Assembly (NCBI RefSeq): GCF_014385005.1
Contig: NZ_JACRSZ010000006.1
Span: forward strand, 171,734 to 235,733
Reading direction: 5' to 3'
Source of the DNA: Jingyaoa shaoxingensis
Lineage (GTDB): Bacteria; Bacillota; Clostridia; Lachnospirales; Lachnospiraceae
DNA length: 64,000 bases
The notes beneath the pieces were generated by a model. That model searched no databases, had not been told where the DNA came from, and worked only from the letters and a program-made list of their open reading frames with translations. The position numbers and the translations under genes are program-made. This document shows positions 52,183 through 62,135 of the stretch, piece by piece; position 1 is the first letter of the stretch; each line of letters starts with the position of its first letter.

Positions 52183-53160
52183 ATGGTTGTAAGTATTGAC
52201 GGTATTCTGCCGCCAGACAATGAATTTCAGAAGCTGGATCTGCTGATTGCTCAGGGATCTTTTGAACTGGTGAACTATCAGCCCGATCTGAAAATACAGG
52301 ATCTGAAGCTAGTCTACCTGATGAATGACGCAGTAGAGAGCTTTCTGGTGTTCCAGAAAGCACGTTTGACCGGTACATATCTGCCAGATTTTGAAGGCGA
52401 ACTGTCCGCTTCTCTTTCCAGAGAAGATCCGGGTTATGTTCTGATTCTTCATCAGGAAGATACTGTGTGTACTCTGTTTTTCCAGGATCTGGTTTTGGAG
52501 ACTCATTTATTTGATTATGGAAAAACCGGCCATTTCTGGGTAAAGAAATGGGAGTATCTGCGTCAGCTGGAGTATCGGATTGCAATCTTGCATGACAAGC
52601 TGGAATATCTGGGAACCGAATATTGTAATAAAACGGAACAGATGCTGGCTGTCCTGACTGCTTTTCCACCTCTGAATTGTAGCTGTTATCCGGCTGTCCC
52701 GGACAAATATCTGGTTCCGAAATACCCACGCTGGTTTGTGTCTCAGGCGGCGATTAGCATAATGCTTCAACTGGCTTTGGAAGCAAAAGATCCTGCGCTG
52801 ATACGCTGGCTGAATCTGTACCAACGTTTTCCGATAAGGATTGTAGCCTGCTACATCGCACATCTGCTGCATCAGACTACACATGCAGGTGTGATCGATC
52901 TGCTTAACAGTAAACTGGCAGATGCAGCTTCTTCCTACTCGGAACGGAACTTTTCTGAAGATGTAGAAGGCCGGATCTGTAGTCTGTACCAACAGGCAAA
53001 ATTTCGCCAAAATGAATTACTGTCTCAGGGAATTACGTCTGAGATTTTAAAAGAAGAGCCTTTTCAATGTACAGAAGATGCACTTGTATACAAAGTGCAT
53101 CTGATGATCTGGAAGAAAAAAGGAAAAAGCCGGGTCGTGGAGATCGAGACTTTTTCCTAA
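52183..53160 (+). CDS. Uncharacterised protein, possibly DUF3878
   Basis: I do not recognise this 325-residue protein with confidence; parts recall the Firmicute DUF3878 family. It has no signal peptide or membrane helix. The N-terminal half is beta-rich with FELVNYQPDLKIQDLKLVYL and VCTLFFQDLVLETHLFDYGKTGHFWVK-like segments. The middle has LRQLEYRIAILHDKLEYLG, and the C-terminal half is helical and ends in a basic KKKGKSRVVEIETF. The gene follows the AGE isomerase by 13 nt, so it is probably co-transcribed, but no functional link can be read. Confidence 0.75.
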   Translation: MVVSIDGILPPDNEFQKLDLLIAQGSFELVNYQPDLKIQDLKLVYLMNDAVESFLVFQKARLTGTYLPDFEGELSASLSREDPGYVLILHQEDTVCTLFFQDLVLETHLFDYGKTGHFWVKKWEYLRQLEYRIAILHDKLEYLGTEYCNKTEQMLAVLTAFPPLNCSCYPAVPDKYLVPKYPRWFVSQAAISIMLQLALEAKDPALIRWLNLYQRFPIRIVACYIAHLLHQTTHAGVIDLLNSKLADAASSYSERNFSEDVEGRICSLYQQAKFRQNELLSQGITSEILKEEPFQCTEDALVYKVHLMIWKKKGKSRVVEIETFS

Positions 53161-53191
53161 GTTTATCGTATCTGTTCAGTATCTTCGTTTT

Positions 53192-53890
53192 CTATTTCAA
53201 CGAACGCAGATAGGCTTTCTGCTCCGGTGTAATCCGATAACTTTCAATGGCTTTCTGAATGGTCTTTTTATGCACCCATTCAGGAAGCCTTTTTTCTTCC
53301 AGATAGGGAATCGTAAGATCCCATTGTTTCGCCAGAGCAGTTGCCAGGTACCAGGCAATCATCATATTCACATAATACTCTTCTGATCTTACCGCTGTTA
53401 CCCACTCCAGATATTCTGGTTGAAAGTCTTCATCCAGATACAGATTCATCAGGACACCCATTCCATAACGCACAATATAGGTTTTCCCTGATGCCAGCCA
53501 CTGCGGGATCTCTTTCAACAGTTCTTTCTTATGCTTCGCATAGCATTTGGGCAATGGCATGTCACAGGTCGCCCAGTTATTGATATAAGGCAAAAACACT
53601 TTCACCTGTTCCAGACAGGTATCATAATCCTTTTCCGCATTCACAATCATCAAATGAAGATTATTCTCCTCATAATACTGATGCGGAAGCTGCTTTACAA
53701 ATGCTTTTGCCTCTTCTGTCTTTCCAAATTCTTTTGCAAACTTGCGCAGTATTGGTGTTCGGATTCCAATGATTGTCTCCTTATCAATGCCCGGCAATAA
53801 TCTACTGTGAAAATCCCTGTATTTCAAGTCCTGCATCATGAATAACTGCTGTTGTAATGCGGTATGTAATTTCATAAATATTTCATTCAT
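53192..53890 (-). CDS. DNA alkylation repair protein, AlkD-like
   Basis: The 232-residue all-helical protein resembles the AlkD/DNA-alkylation-repair family of HEAT-like repeats, with [24 protein letters not shown] near the N-terminus, NNWATCDMP (Trp and Asp of the base-binding face) and [14 protein letters not shown]. AlkD-type enzymes excise positively charged alkylated bases. The ATG overlaps the end of the histidine-kinase gene by 8 nt (ATGAATGA), so translation is probably coupled; an in-frame ATG five codons later is possible. Confidence 0.88.
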   Translation of the reverse strand: MNEIFMKLHTALQQQLFMMQDLKYRDFHSRLLPGIDKETIIGIRTPILRKFAKEFGKTEEAKAFVKQLPHQYYEENNLHLMIVNAEKDYDTCLEQVKVFLPYINNWATCDMPLPKCYAKHKKELLKEIPQWLASGKTYIVRYGMGVLMNLYLDEDFQPEYLEWVTAVRSEEYYVNMMIAWYLATALAKQWDLTIPYLEEKRLPEWVHKKTIQKAIESYRITPEQKAYLRSLK

Positions 53891-55955
53891 CTTTATTTTC
53901 CACTAAATGACAGATTGTTATCATCACTTTTTCGATATCTAAAGGCTTCGCCAGATGAGCATTCATCCCTACGGCAATGCACTTTTCAGCATCTTCCTGG
54001 AATGCATTTGCTGTCATAGCTATAATAGGTATTGTTTTTGCATCTGAACGTTCTAATGATCTGATTGTCCTCGTAGCTGTATATCCATCCATAACAGGCA
54101 TCATCAGATCCATCAGAATTACGTCAAATGTTCCTGCCGGTTTCTCTTTAAATAATTCCACTGCCTGCTTTCCATCCTCCACTCTGGTAATTAACGCTCC
54201 GGCATCTTCGAGAACTGTCTTTGCTATTTCCGCATTCAGCTCATTATCTTCTGCAATGAGAATTCTTTTTCCCTTTATTGTGTGAATTGCAGATGGCTTA
54301 ATAGTATTCTGGCTTCCGTATACCTCTTCTTTCGATGCTGCGTCAAAAGAAAGATCTACCGTAAATTTTGTTCCAATGCCCTGTCTGCTTTCCACCTGAA
54401 TACTTCCACCCATCAATTCTATCATGGATTTGATAATAGAAAGTCCCAATCCGGTTCCCTGCACTTTATTTTCTATAGTGGTATGTTCTCTGGAAAATTC
54501 CTCATAGACATGTGGAAGATATTCTTCACTCATACCAATTCCCGTATCTTCACACGAGAAAATATAACGTATCTTTGAAGGATTCTCTGATACTGCCTCA
54601 TGTACTTCCACATGGATTGCATGTCCCTCCGGGGTATACTTTATCGCATTGCTGATAATATTCAGCATAATCTCCTGTACCTTGGTCTGATCACAGACAG
54701 CATAATGATGTCTTACATCTAAAACGGCATGATACTGCAGATTCTTCTTTCTGATATTCTCTTCAAACACTGTATTTACCCTGTGGAATAATGCATCCAT
54801 ATCCTCAGCTTTTAACTGCAATACCGCAGTACCGCTTTCAATCCTGGCCATCTCCAGAACCTGGTTGATGATCATCAGCAGAAGATTACTGGAAGACTGT
54901 ATCTTTCCCAGATATTCTTTTGCCTTTTTTTCATTTTGCAGATTCTTCTCCAACAAACCTGAAAAACCCACAATTGCATTCATCGGAGTTCGAATATCAT
55001 GGCTCATATTAAATAAAAATCTTGTTTTTGCCTCATTGGCTTTTTTTGCCTGTTCAGCAGATTTTTCCAGTTCCGCTTCATATTGTCTTTCCCTGTATTT
55101 TTTGCTGAATATCAAATAAAATACTGTAGCCATCAATAATGAGAATACGTAAGAAACGACAATACACATAATCCAGTAAGAAAATGGAATCCATCCCGCT
55201 GAGGGTATAATGTCAAAATACCATGTGTTATTTGGAACTATGCATTCTACCGTCAGAATATTGTCCGGCATATCCCCCTGGCTCTCTGCCAGAATAATCC
55301 TGTCGCTGTCATCTCTGTCATATGTCCAGATTCTGTAACAGAAATCTGCATCACTTAAATAATCAAGATTTATCTCATCGATGAAGCGATTCCAGTCAAT
55401 CACCAGGATCACAAATCCCCAGAACTCACCTTTCTCTGAATTATTATCCTGATAAACCGGATTAAAAAGCAATGCTCCTCTTCCTCCCTGCTTTAACTGG
55501 TATGGTCCTCCAAGCGTATATTTTCCGCTCTCCTTTGCCATAACTGCATCCTCTTTTCGCTCATGTTCCTGCAGCATATCCAGTCCAAAAGCCCCCTCAT
55601 TTCCCTGTTTCGGATAAATGTCTGTAACAATGCCCTCAGGTGCCAGTTCAAATGCCTTTATCACTCCATTTTCATTCGGAATCTTTGCTGCCAGTTCAGA
55701 AAAAGTGTTCTCGTTCAGATTCTCTCCGGCACTGATACAATTTCCCAAAAGATCAGAGATCATGATATACTGTTCCAGTCTTGCCCTGACTCTTTTCTCC
55801 GTAATCTGCGCCATATATTTTCCAGTTGTCTTTTCATCCTTTTCCAGATTATGAAGCAGAAAAACACCAACAAAGAATGCCGCCAGACAAGTAATCAATC
55901 CAACAATATAACAATATATTTTTATCCTTTTATACGATCCGCTGTCCTTTTTCAT
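53883..55955 (-). CDS. Hybrid sensor histidine kinase with receiver domain
   Basis: The 690-residue protein has two membrane helices (about 12-34 and 258-284) flanking a CHASE-like extracellular sensor. The HisKA domain follows with H319 in [15 protein letters not shown]. The HATPase domain has [13 protein letters not shown] and the CEDTGIGM and GTGLGLSI boxes, and the C-terminal receiver has D616 in [14 protein letters not shown]. It has no DNA-binding output, so a separate phosphotransfer partner or protein target is needed. None is adjacent; the neighbour is the AlkD-like gene. Confidence 0.93.
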   Translation of the reverse strand: MKKDSGSYKRIKIYCYIVGLITCLAAFFVGVFLLHNLEKDEKTTGKYMAQITEKRVRARLEQYIMISDLLGNCISAGENLNENTFSELAAKIPNENGVIKAFELAPEGIVTDIYPKQGNEGAFGLDMLQEHERKEDAVMAKESGKYTLGGPYQLKQGGRGALLFNPVYQDNNSEKGEFWGFVILVIDWNRFIDEINLDYLSDADFCYRIWTYDRDDSDRIILAESQGDMPDNILTVECIVPNNTWYFDIIPSAGWIPFSYWIMCIVVSYVFSLLMATVFYLIFSKKYRERQYEAELEKSAEQAKKANEAKTRFLFNMSHDIRTPMNAIVGFSGLLEKNLQNEKKAKEYLGKIQSSSNLLLMIINQVLEMARIESGTAVLQLKAEDMDALFHRVNTVFEENIRKKNLQYHAVLDVRHHYAVCDQTKVQEIMLNIISNAIKYTPEGHAIHVEVHEAVSENPSKIRYIFSCEDTGIGMSEEYLPHVYEEFSREHTTIENKVQGTGLGLSIIKSMIELMGGSIQVESRQGIGTKFTVDLSFDAASKEEVYGSQNTIKPSAIHTIKGKRILIAEDNELNAEIAKTVLEDAGALITRVEDGKQAVELFKEKPAGTFDVILMDLMMPVMDGYTATRTIRSLERSDAKTIPIIAMTANAFQEDAEKCIAVGMNAHLAKPLDIEKVMITICHLVENKDE

Positions 55956-56062
55956 TCTGCTATTCCTCTATGCCAGTCCTATAGATTTACATCTCAGACC
56001 TTCGGCTGATTTGTTGACGAATTTTTCTTTTATTATACATTTTTTCCTGAAATAAATACAGT

Positions 56063-56106
56063 AAAAAAGCCAATTTCAGAATATTTTATTCTGAAATTGG
56101 CTTTTT
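56063..56106. terminator. Terminator of the TRAP operon
   Basis: An almost perfect 18-20 bp stem (AAAGCCAATTTCAGAATA with its complement) around a 3-4 nt loop is flanked by A6 and T5. It ends the minus-strand TRAP/aldolase operon. It lies in the 161-nt gap upstream of the hybrid kinase gene. Confidence 0.9.
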
Positions 56107-56116
56107 CAGGTTTCAG

Positions 56117-57106
56117 TTAAATGGTTGACGCTACTTTCAGCAACAATTCTTCTGAAGGATTTTTCCGATCAATTTCTGACACTTCCGCAATAAGCTTTAA
56201 CAATGACACATGTTTCTCTTCTGCCACTTTCCGGAACATAGTAAGGAAATTAGAATGGCATCCCGCCAAACCAAGCATCAAGTCAGTAGGATTTACGGCT
56301 ACATGATAACCATATTCCTTCATTGTCGGAATTAATTCATTATCCAAATAATCTAATAATTTATATACATCGATCTCCGGAAGATAACCAGCTCTTTTTA
56401 AAGTTGCAGCTGCCAGTTCTGTTGCACAGTTTCCGGCACTTCGTGCCATTCCCAACAATCCACAATCAATCTCATCGGCGCCTGCTGCTGCCGCTGACAA
56501 TGCATTCGCCTGTGACATTCCAAGATTACTGTGTCCGTGAAATCCAACCGGAATCGTCACCTTTTCTTTTAAAGCTGTCACATACTCTGTCGCATCCTTT
56601 GGAAACATCGTTCCTGCAGAATCCATAATTGTTATTTTGTCTACTCCGGCATCCTGTAGCATTTTAGCCTCTTCCGCCAGCTGCTGCGGCGTAGATACAT
56701 ATGCTTTCATCAAGGAATATCTACAGATCAGACCTGCTTCTTTTACCATTTCTACAGCTTTCACTGCCCCCTGGCCATCACTGGCATTGGCTCCTACACG
56801 CAGGAAATTTAAACCTGCTTCTTTTGCCTTTCTGATATTTTCTTTATCTGCACACTTGGCAAGCATAAACATTCCAATTCTTCCCTGTGGAAGATAATGC
56901 TGAAGTATCTCAAAATAAGTTTCATCTGACGGGCACTTTTGCGCTCCCAGTTTTCCGTAAGCACCAAGTCCCTTACAGTTTCCCATTTCAATATCTTTGA
57001 TACCGGCATTTAGAAGTCCGCCAATTATGCTTTTGGTAAGTTCTTCTGAAAATCCGTGTCCAACTACGTTTCCTCCATCACGAAGCGTATTATCAAACAA
57101 ATTCAT
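56117..57106 (-). CDS. DRE-TIM aldolase, 4-hydroxy-2-oxovalerate-aldolase-like
   Basis: The 329-residue TIM barrel starts with FDNTLRDGGNVVGHGF, the D-x-T-L-R-D-G signature of the HMGL/DmpG superfamily. GFHGHSNLGMSQANAL supplies the metal-binding His-x-His. MHL-type lyase and 4-hydroxy-2-oxoacid aldolase members cleave a 2-oxo-4-hydroxy acid to pyruvate and an aldehyde. It is the last gene of the TRAP operon, 21 nt after the hydroxyacid dehydrogenase, so it probably performs the final C-C cleavage. Substrate unknown. Confidence 0.82.
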   Translation of the reverse strand: MNLFDNTLRDGGNVVGHGFSEELTKSIIGGLLNAGIKDIEMGNCKGLGAYGKLGAQKCPSDETYFEILQHYLPQGRIGMFMLAKCADKENIRKAKEAGLNFLRVGANASDGQGAVKAVEMVKEAGLICRYSLMKAYVSTPQQLAEEAKMLQDAGVDKITIMDSAGTMFPKDATEYVTALKEKVTIPVGFHGHSNLGMSQANALSAAAAGADEIDCGLLGMARSAGNCATELAAATLKRAGYLPEIDVYKLLDYLDNELIPTMKEYGYHVAVNPTDLMLGLAGCHSNFLTMFRKVAEEKHVSLLKLIAEVSEIDRKNPSEELLLKVASTI

Positions 57107-57127
57107 CGTTTTTCTCTCCTTTTTCTC

Positions 57128-58051
57128 CTACACAACCCTGTGCTGTGGTTCTTTTCCTTCTAACACATTCAGCACGTCTGTCACTACTTCCATTCCCATT
57201 CTCTGCAATGCTTCTTCTGTATCTGCGCCGATATGTGGCGTTGCACAGAAATTTTTCACTTGCATTAGAGGGTCGTTTCCTGTTGGAGGCTCATTCACAA
57301 ATGCATCACATGCTGCTGCGCGGATCATCTTTTTTTCCAGTGCCTCTTTCAGATCTTTCTCATTTACAATTCCGCCTCTTGCCGCATTAATCAAAACAGC
57401 ATCTTTTTTGAAATGTTTAAAATTCTCGGCACTGATTAAATCTCGGGTAGACGGAAGCAATGGCACACTGACATTCACAAAATCACTGTTTTCCAGCATA
57501 TCATCCAAATTGTCATATTTCTTAATTCCAAGAGCATCTGCCTGTTCCTGACTACAATATGGATCATATCCTACAAGCGTTACATCAAACCCCTTTTTCA
57601 AAATTTCTCCAACTCTTCTGGCAATATTCCCCATTCCTACCAGTCCAATTGTTTTCCCAGAAAGTTCTACCCCGCACATCTCCGGAGGTGCAATTTTGGA
57701 GAATCCTTCTTTTTTTGAAATAGCATCACACTGAGAAATATTACGCCCTGCAGACAACATCAAACCAACAATTAATTCCGCTACCGAATTCATATTCGCC
57801 GTTGGGGTATTTACTACAACAATTCCTTTCTTTTTTGCCGCTTCCAGATCAATCGTGTTGCACCCAACTCCATGTTTTCCAATCACTTTCAGGTTCCTGG
57901 CTCTTTCTATTATTTCTTTTGTCACATCTACTGTTCTCAAAATGATAGCGTCCAATTCCTCTATCTGATCCCAGTTATCCACAACTTCTGCTTTTTTTCT
58001 CAATAAAGCTTCGGCCGGAGGATATATGTATTCACTTAAATAAACTTTCAT
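57128..58051 (-). CDS. D-2-hydroxyacid dehydrogenase, SerA-like
   Basis: The 307-residue enzyme has the Rossmann motif GLVGMGNIARRVG and the catalytic residues Arg in INAARGGIVNE, Glu in the FVNEPPTG region and His in CATPHIGADTEEAL. The substrate-binding GKHGVGCNTID loop precedes the coenzyme domain. It lacks the ACT tail of serine-biosynthetic SerA, so it is a catabolic or promiscuous 2-hydroxyacid dehydrogenase. It probably oxidises a hydroxy acid to the 2-oxo acid cleaved by the next enzyme. Confidence 0.88.
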   Translation of the reverse strand: MKVYLSEYIYPPAEALLRKKAEVVDNWDQIEELDAIILRTVDVTKEIIERARNLKVIGKHGVGCNTIDLEAAKKKGIVVVNTPTANMNSVAELIVGLMLSAGRNISQCDAISKKEGFSKIAPPEMCGVELSGKTIGLVGMGNIARRVGEILKKGFDVTLVGYDPYCSQEQADALGIKKYDNLDDMLENSDFVNVSVPLLPSTRDLISAENFKHFKKDAVLINAARGGIVNEKDLKEALEKKMIRAAACDAFVNEPPTGNDPLMQVKNFCATPHIGADTEEALQRMGMEVVTDVLNVLEGKEPQHRVV

Positions 58052-58084
58052 ACTATCTCCTTTTTATCTTCCGTTTCGTGATAC

Positions 58085-59062
58085 CTATGAAATAGACAGA
58101 ATCCTGGCAGGATTCATCACAAGCATCTGATGGATTGCTTTTTCTGATACGCCAACCTCTTTCATAAGTGGAACAAATTTTGTCAGCAAATAGGATATTC
58201 CATGGGCTATTTTCCCTTCTTTTGCCATATACCCTTTTTGCATGGTATTTCTTCCTGCATCCATAGAAAGCACAATCTGATCCCCATATCCACGTTCAAC
58301 CAGCCAGCAAATGTTTTCTGCCAAAGCTACATCCGTCAGCCATTCATAACGGTCCGGTCCTTCGAAAGAAAGATTTATTCCCATGTCCAGCATTGCTTTA
58401 TGGTAATAACGATCATTGATTTTGTTCGTATGACAGATCACGCACTTTTCCAGATTTGCACCATTTTTCTTTAGCAATTCTGCCGTTTCGATTCCCATTG
58501 TTCCCATATCCGTATGCGTAGATATGGGTGCCCCACATTCTTTCTGAGCATCTGCTGCAATAGAAAGAATATTCTGTTCAAAAGGTGTAATCTGACGAAG
58601 GCTTGTTCCGGCTTTAATCAGACCTGCTTTTGCACTACATCTCTGAACAGATGGACCCATATAACTAAAGAGATCCATTCCTTCTGTCACTTCTTTTACG
58701 ATAAGATCTACCACCTGATTATGTGGATAAAGGAAGGACCAATGACCATAATTATCGTAAAGACTTCCTTTATGAAATCCAGTCACCATAACCAGATGTG
58801 CTTTTCCTGCAAATTTTTCTGCTATATTCAACATCTTTTGCACATCTCTTCCGCATCCAATCGGATCCATACATACCATGGATCTTCCTCCGGCATCAAT
58901 CCAGTCCTGTAATTCTACAGACGCTGCTTCCACGTCATTCATCAGATACCAGGCATTTTCTCTGATTTCCGGTCCATAAGAACGAATCAGGTGATCATGA
59001 AAATCGCAAATTCCAAATTCTTCTGCGGTAATATCTCCCAAAATTGTACGTATTCCAGCCAT
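58085..59062 (-). CDS. Phosphotriesterase-family lactonase/hydrolase
   Basis: The ATG at 59062 (MAGIRTILGD) follows TAGGAGGAA, 10 nt after dctM. The 325-residue amidohydrolase has the PTE motif set: CDFHDHL (His-x-His), IKAGTS with the carbamylatable Lys, ISTHTDMG and VICHTNK metal histidines, and LSMDAG with the Asp. Members characterised elsewhere hydrolyse sugar lactones, phospholactones or acylhomoserine lactones. Its place in a TRAP operon suggests a lactone or ester of the imported acid. Confidence 0.87.
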   Translation of the reverse strand: MAGIRTILGDITAEEFGICDFHDHLIRSYGPEIRENAWYLMNDVEAASVELQDWIDAGGRSMVCMDPIGCGRDVQKMLNIAEKFAGKAHLVMVTGFHKGSLYDNYGHWSFLYPHNQVVDLIVKEVTEGMDLFSYMGPSVQRCSAKAGLIKAGTSLRQITPFEQNILSIAADAQKECGAPISTHTDMGTMGIETAELLKKNGANLEKCVICHTNKINDRYYHKAMLDMGINLSFEGPDRYEWLTDVALAENICWLVERGYGDQIVLSMDAGRNTMQKGYMAKEGKIAHGISYLLTKFVPLMKEVGVSEKAIHQMLVMNPARILSIS

Positions 59063-59072
59063 TTCATTCCTC

Positions 59073-60350
59073 CTACACCAATGACGGTAAAAATGTTGAT
59101 AAAAATGGAACAACTGCTATCAAGATTCCTACTATCAGCTGAATAGCCAGCATTGGTAAAATTCTTTTTGTTACTTTCGTAATCGGTTCCTTGCTTATTC
59201 CACATGCTACAAACATACTTGGAGCAAATGGTGGCGTTGCAATTCCCATACAAAGCAGAAAGACCATAAAACATGCATACATAACCGGATCAATGCCATA
59301 GGACATTGCCATCGGATGCAAAATCGGGCACAGGATTACTACCACTGCAGTAGCTTCCATAAACATACCGCACAGAATCAGCAAAAGTCCTGAAAATACC
59401 ATAAACAATACCGCATTTGGTGCCAGCTTTGTAACCAGTGCCGTCAAAGATGTGGTAATTCCAAAATAAGCTACCAGATATCCAAATACATTGGCTGCCG
59501 CAATCAGAATCATCAGGTTAGCCGTCGTCTTCGCTGTGTTCTTGAACATTGGTAATAAATCTCTGACTTTAATATCACGATACACAAATAAAGAAATACA
59601 TAACCCATATACCACAGCAACTGCTGCTGCTTCTGTTGCTGTAAAAATGCCAAGATAAATACCGCCAAGTATGATCACCGGCATAAGCAGTGCCAGAAAA
59701 GATTCTTTAAACGCAATTCCTACTTTCTTCCATGAAAAATTTCCTTCTTTTGGAAGCTTTTCTTTTTTGGCTACAAAAATAGCATATACAGACCATAAAG
59801 CACAACATAAAATTCCAGGAATGATACCAGACATAAACAGTTTCATTACAGAAAGATTCGACGACTGTGCATAAAAGATAAATACAATGCTTGGTGGAAT
59901 AATCGGACCAAGTGTCCCCCCAATGGCCAGTAATGCCGTCGTGTAATCTTTTGGATATTTTCTTTCTGTCATAGCCGGATACATAATTGCTCCAATGGCT
60001 GCTGTTGTTGCTAATGCAGATCCGGTCAGTGCTGCAAAAATCGCACAGGAAACCAGTAACACTACAGACAATCCACCTCTGATGGTTCCAAAAATACTGT
60101 CCGCAAAATTAACCATGCGCCTGGAAATACTTCCCTGTGCCATAATGTCTCCAGCAACCAGAAACAATGGCACTGCCAGCATTGTAAAAGCATCCATAGA
60201 TGTAAACAATCTCTGTGGGATAATGGACAATGCGCTGCCATCCAGTAACAGAGATGCTCCGGAAGCCAGAATCAGGGACCAGGAAATCGGAACTCCAATT
60301 ATCATGCATACCAGCATAACAACGATCAATGCAATTGCCGCTAAACTCAT
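59073..60350 (-). CDS. dctM: TRAP transporter large permease
   Basis: The 425-residue protein has about 12 membrane helices and the DctM features GVPISWSLILASGASLLLDG, LPPSIVFIFYAQ-like and MEATAVVVILCPI. It forms the channel with DctQ, driven by an ion gradient. Its ATG overlaps the dctQ stop (ATGA), the usual arrangement. The substrate is probably an organic acid or sugar acid. Confidence 0.95.
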   Translation of the reverse strand: MSLAAIALIVVMLVCMIIGVPISWSLILASGASLLLDGSALSIIPQRLFTSMDAFTMLAVPLFLVAGDIMAQGSISRRMVNFADSIFGTIRGGLSVVLLVSCAIFAALTGSALATTAAIGAIMYPAMTERKYPKDYTTALLAIGGTLGPIIPPSIVFIFYAQSSNLSVMKLFMSGIIPGILCCALWSVYAIFVAKKEKLPKEGNFSWKKVGIAFKESFLALLMPVIILGGIYLGIFTATEAAAVAVVYGLCISLFVYRDIKVRDLLPMFKNTAKTTANLMILIAAANVFGYLVAYFGITTSLTALVTKLAPNAVLFMVFSGLLLILCGMFMEATAVVVILCPILHPMAMSYGIDPVMYACFMVFLLCMGIATPPFAPSMFVACGISKEPITKVTKRILPMLAIQLIVGILIAVVPFLSTFLPSLV

Positions 60351-60823
60351 ACGCCCTCATCTCCTTTCATCTCAATTACGATTCTTCGGATTGTTTCCAC
60401 TAAATCCAGCAAAAATCCGACCGGAAATACCAGATACATGATCCACATTGGAACATGAAGACTTGGACTGGTAGCACGGAATCCTACTTTTATCAGCATA
60501 ATACTTCCATATGCCGCAAACAAAATAGCCACTATTGTCAGAATATGCTCCAGTATCCGAACTGTCTTAATTGCATTTCCCTTAAAAATCATATCTACTA
60601 CATCAATCTTTATCTGTATTCCGGATTTAATTCCCAGATTCACACCTGCATAAATCATCCATACAAACATATACCTTGTCAGCTCTTCCGACCAGGAAAT
60701 ACTGTGCCCCATCAGATAACGCATAATTACCTGTACAAAGACAATACATACCATGGTAAAAAGCATAATCCCGGTAATGGTATTGATGATATTCTGTATT
60801 TTATCCAACACCTTACCAAACAT
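60347..60823 (-). CDS. dctQ: TRAP transporter small permease
   Basis: The 158-residue protein has four membrane helices and the DctQ signature SWSEELTRYMFVWMIYAGVN. It acts as the small subunit of the TRAP transporter. It lies 29 nt after dctP and overlaps dctM by 4 nt. Confidence 0.95.
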   Translation of the reverse strand: MFGKVLDKIQNIINTITGIMLFTMVCIVFVQVIMRYLMGHSISWSEELTRYMFVWMIYAGVNLGIKSGIQIKIDVVDMIFKGNAIKTVRILEHILTIVAILFAAYGSIMLIKVGFRATSPSLHVPMWIMYLVFPVGFLLDLVETIRRIVIEMKGDEGV

Positions 60824-60852
60824 CGTTTTCTCCTTCCTTTACAGATACGGTT

Positions 60853-61824
60853 TTATTTTGCAAGCGCCTGAATAGCTGCAATCTGTTCACCATATTCTGC
60901 CTGATACTGATCATATAACGGCTTAATTGCTTCACGGAATTCATCTAAATCCACTTCAACGATTGTGACACCTTTTTCTACCATTTTGTTCTTAAAGTCC
61001 TCTGTGGATTCACGTGCATATTTTTTTGCATATGCGCAGGCTTCTGTTGCACATTCCTGAAATACAGCCTGATCTTCTTCTGACATTCCATTCCATGCTG
61101 CATCGCTAATCAACATGCACTGCGCTGTGTAAATATGATTCGTTTCACTGATATATTTACATACATCGTACACACTGTTAGCATATGCCAGTGAATATGG
61201 TACTTCTACTGCATCAATGGTTCCCTGCTGAACGCCTGCATAAGCATCTGCCCATCCCATAGTAACTGCATCACATCCAAGTGTTTTCCATCCATTTACA
61301 TGCATATCATTTTCCATAACGCGAAGCTTCATTCCTGAAAGATCAGCCAGCGTTTCAATTGGTTTATTATTATAGCAAAGCTGACGGAATCCTACTTCTG
61401 TGAATGCAAGTCCTTTCATTCCGGCATTGCTGCAATCCTCCAGCCACTGCTGTCCAATCTCACCTTCGTATACAGCATCCGCATGATCGTAATCCTGAAT
61501 CAGATATAATAATTCCCCTACATTCAGACTCGGAACAAAGTTTGCCAATGGTGTGGTAGCTGTAATAACCATATCCAATGTGCCCATTTGTACGGACTCT
61601 ATCATGTCACGTTCTCCTCCAAGCTGACCACTCGGAAAAATATCAATAGAATATTCCGGCAGTTTTTCCGAGAGGAGTTCATTCAGCTTTTCTGCTGCTA
61701 CCTGATTTGGTGAATCTGTTCCATTCACACTTCCAAGGCGTAATGTAGTCTCTGCTGATGCTGTCATTCCCAGTCCTAATACGGTTATTGTTGTTAAAAT
61801 TGCTGCTGTTGTTAAATTTTTCAT
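60853..61824 (-). CDS. dctP: TRAP transporter substrate-binding protein
   Basis: The 323-residue protein has a signal peptide ending GMTASAETTLRLG and a DctP fold with ELGGERDMIESVQMGTLD and LSGMKLRVMENDMHVNGWKTLG; the Arg in LRVM normally binds a substrate carboxylate. There is no lipobox Cys, which is unusual in a Gram-positive. It is the first gene of the operon with an AGGGGG site, promoter and palindromic operator upstream. Confidence 0.93.
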   Translation of the reverse strand: MKNLTTAAILTTITVLGLGMTASAETTLRLGSVNGTDSPNQVAAEKLNELLSEKLPEYSIDIFPSGQLGGERDMIESVQMGTLDMVITATTPLANFVPSLNVGELLYLIQDYDHADAVYEGEIGQQWLEDCSNAGMKGLAFTEVGFRQLCYNNKPIETLADLSGMKLRVMENDMHVNGWKTLGCDAVTMGWADAYAGVQQGTIDAVEVPYSLAYANSVYDVCKYISETNHIYTAQCMLISDAAWNGMSEEDQAVFQECATEACAYAKKYARESTEDFKNKMVEKGVTIVEVDLDEFREAIKPLYDQYQAEYGEQIAAIQALAK

Positions 61825-61865
61825 TGTTTTTCCCCCTGTGCATTGTATTTGATAACACCATGTTT

Positions 61866-61885
61866 GATATTCTAATTCGAATATC
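61866..61885. promoter_or_regulatory. Palindromic operator candidate for the TRAP operon
   Basis: GATATTC and GAATATC surround a TAATTC centre, a 20-bp palindrome located at about +16 to +35 from the promoter. It is the best candidate site for the RpiR-type regulator encoded next door. Confidence 0.65.
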
Positions 61886-61907
61886 TCTCTGTTTTGTTGA
61901 TGATTTG

Positions 61908-61936
61908 ATTATATCGGCAACATTTACTACATTCAA
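61908..61936 (-). promoter_or_regulatory. Promoter of the TRAP operon
   Basis: -35 TTGAAT (61931-61936) and a perfect -10 TATAAT (61908-61913) are 17 nt apart, about 85 nt before dctP. The remaining part of the 311-nt gap (61937-62087) is AT-rich and shows no gene. Confidence 0.82.
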
Positions 61937-62087
61937 TTGACAGCTTTTCCAAATATTTTTAGTTTTCTGTGTATTTTTGACAAATCAATCTGTTGTAATT
62001 TCCCTATAGTTAAAATAATAACTAGTTTTCACTACATTTATGAAGTGTTTTAATTGTATATGCATTTCATTAAATACAATTTTTGTT

Positions 62088-62129
62088 TAAAAAAAGACTT
62101 GTGACGATATTTTTCTTCACAAGTCTTTT
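62088..62129 (-). terminator. Terminator of the rpiR-type gene
   Basis: AAAAGACTTGTGA pairs with TCACAAGTCTTTT around a 12-nt loop, followed on the minus strand by a T7 tract. The regulator therefore has a transcript separate from the TRAP operon. Confidence 0.9.
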
Positions 62130-62135
62130 CATATG

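Noticed and set aside
51357..52220. Long open frame (287 codons) on the minus strand opposite the AGE isomerase gene
   Set aside because: It is antisense to a clearly conserved gene, has no ribosome site or recognisable motif, and its composition is that of a shadow frame.
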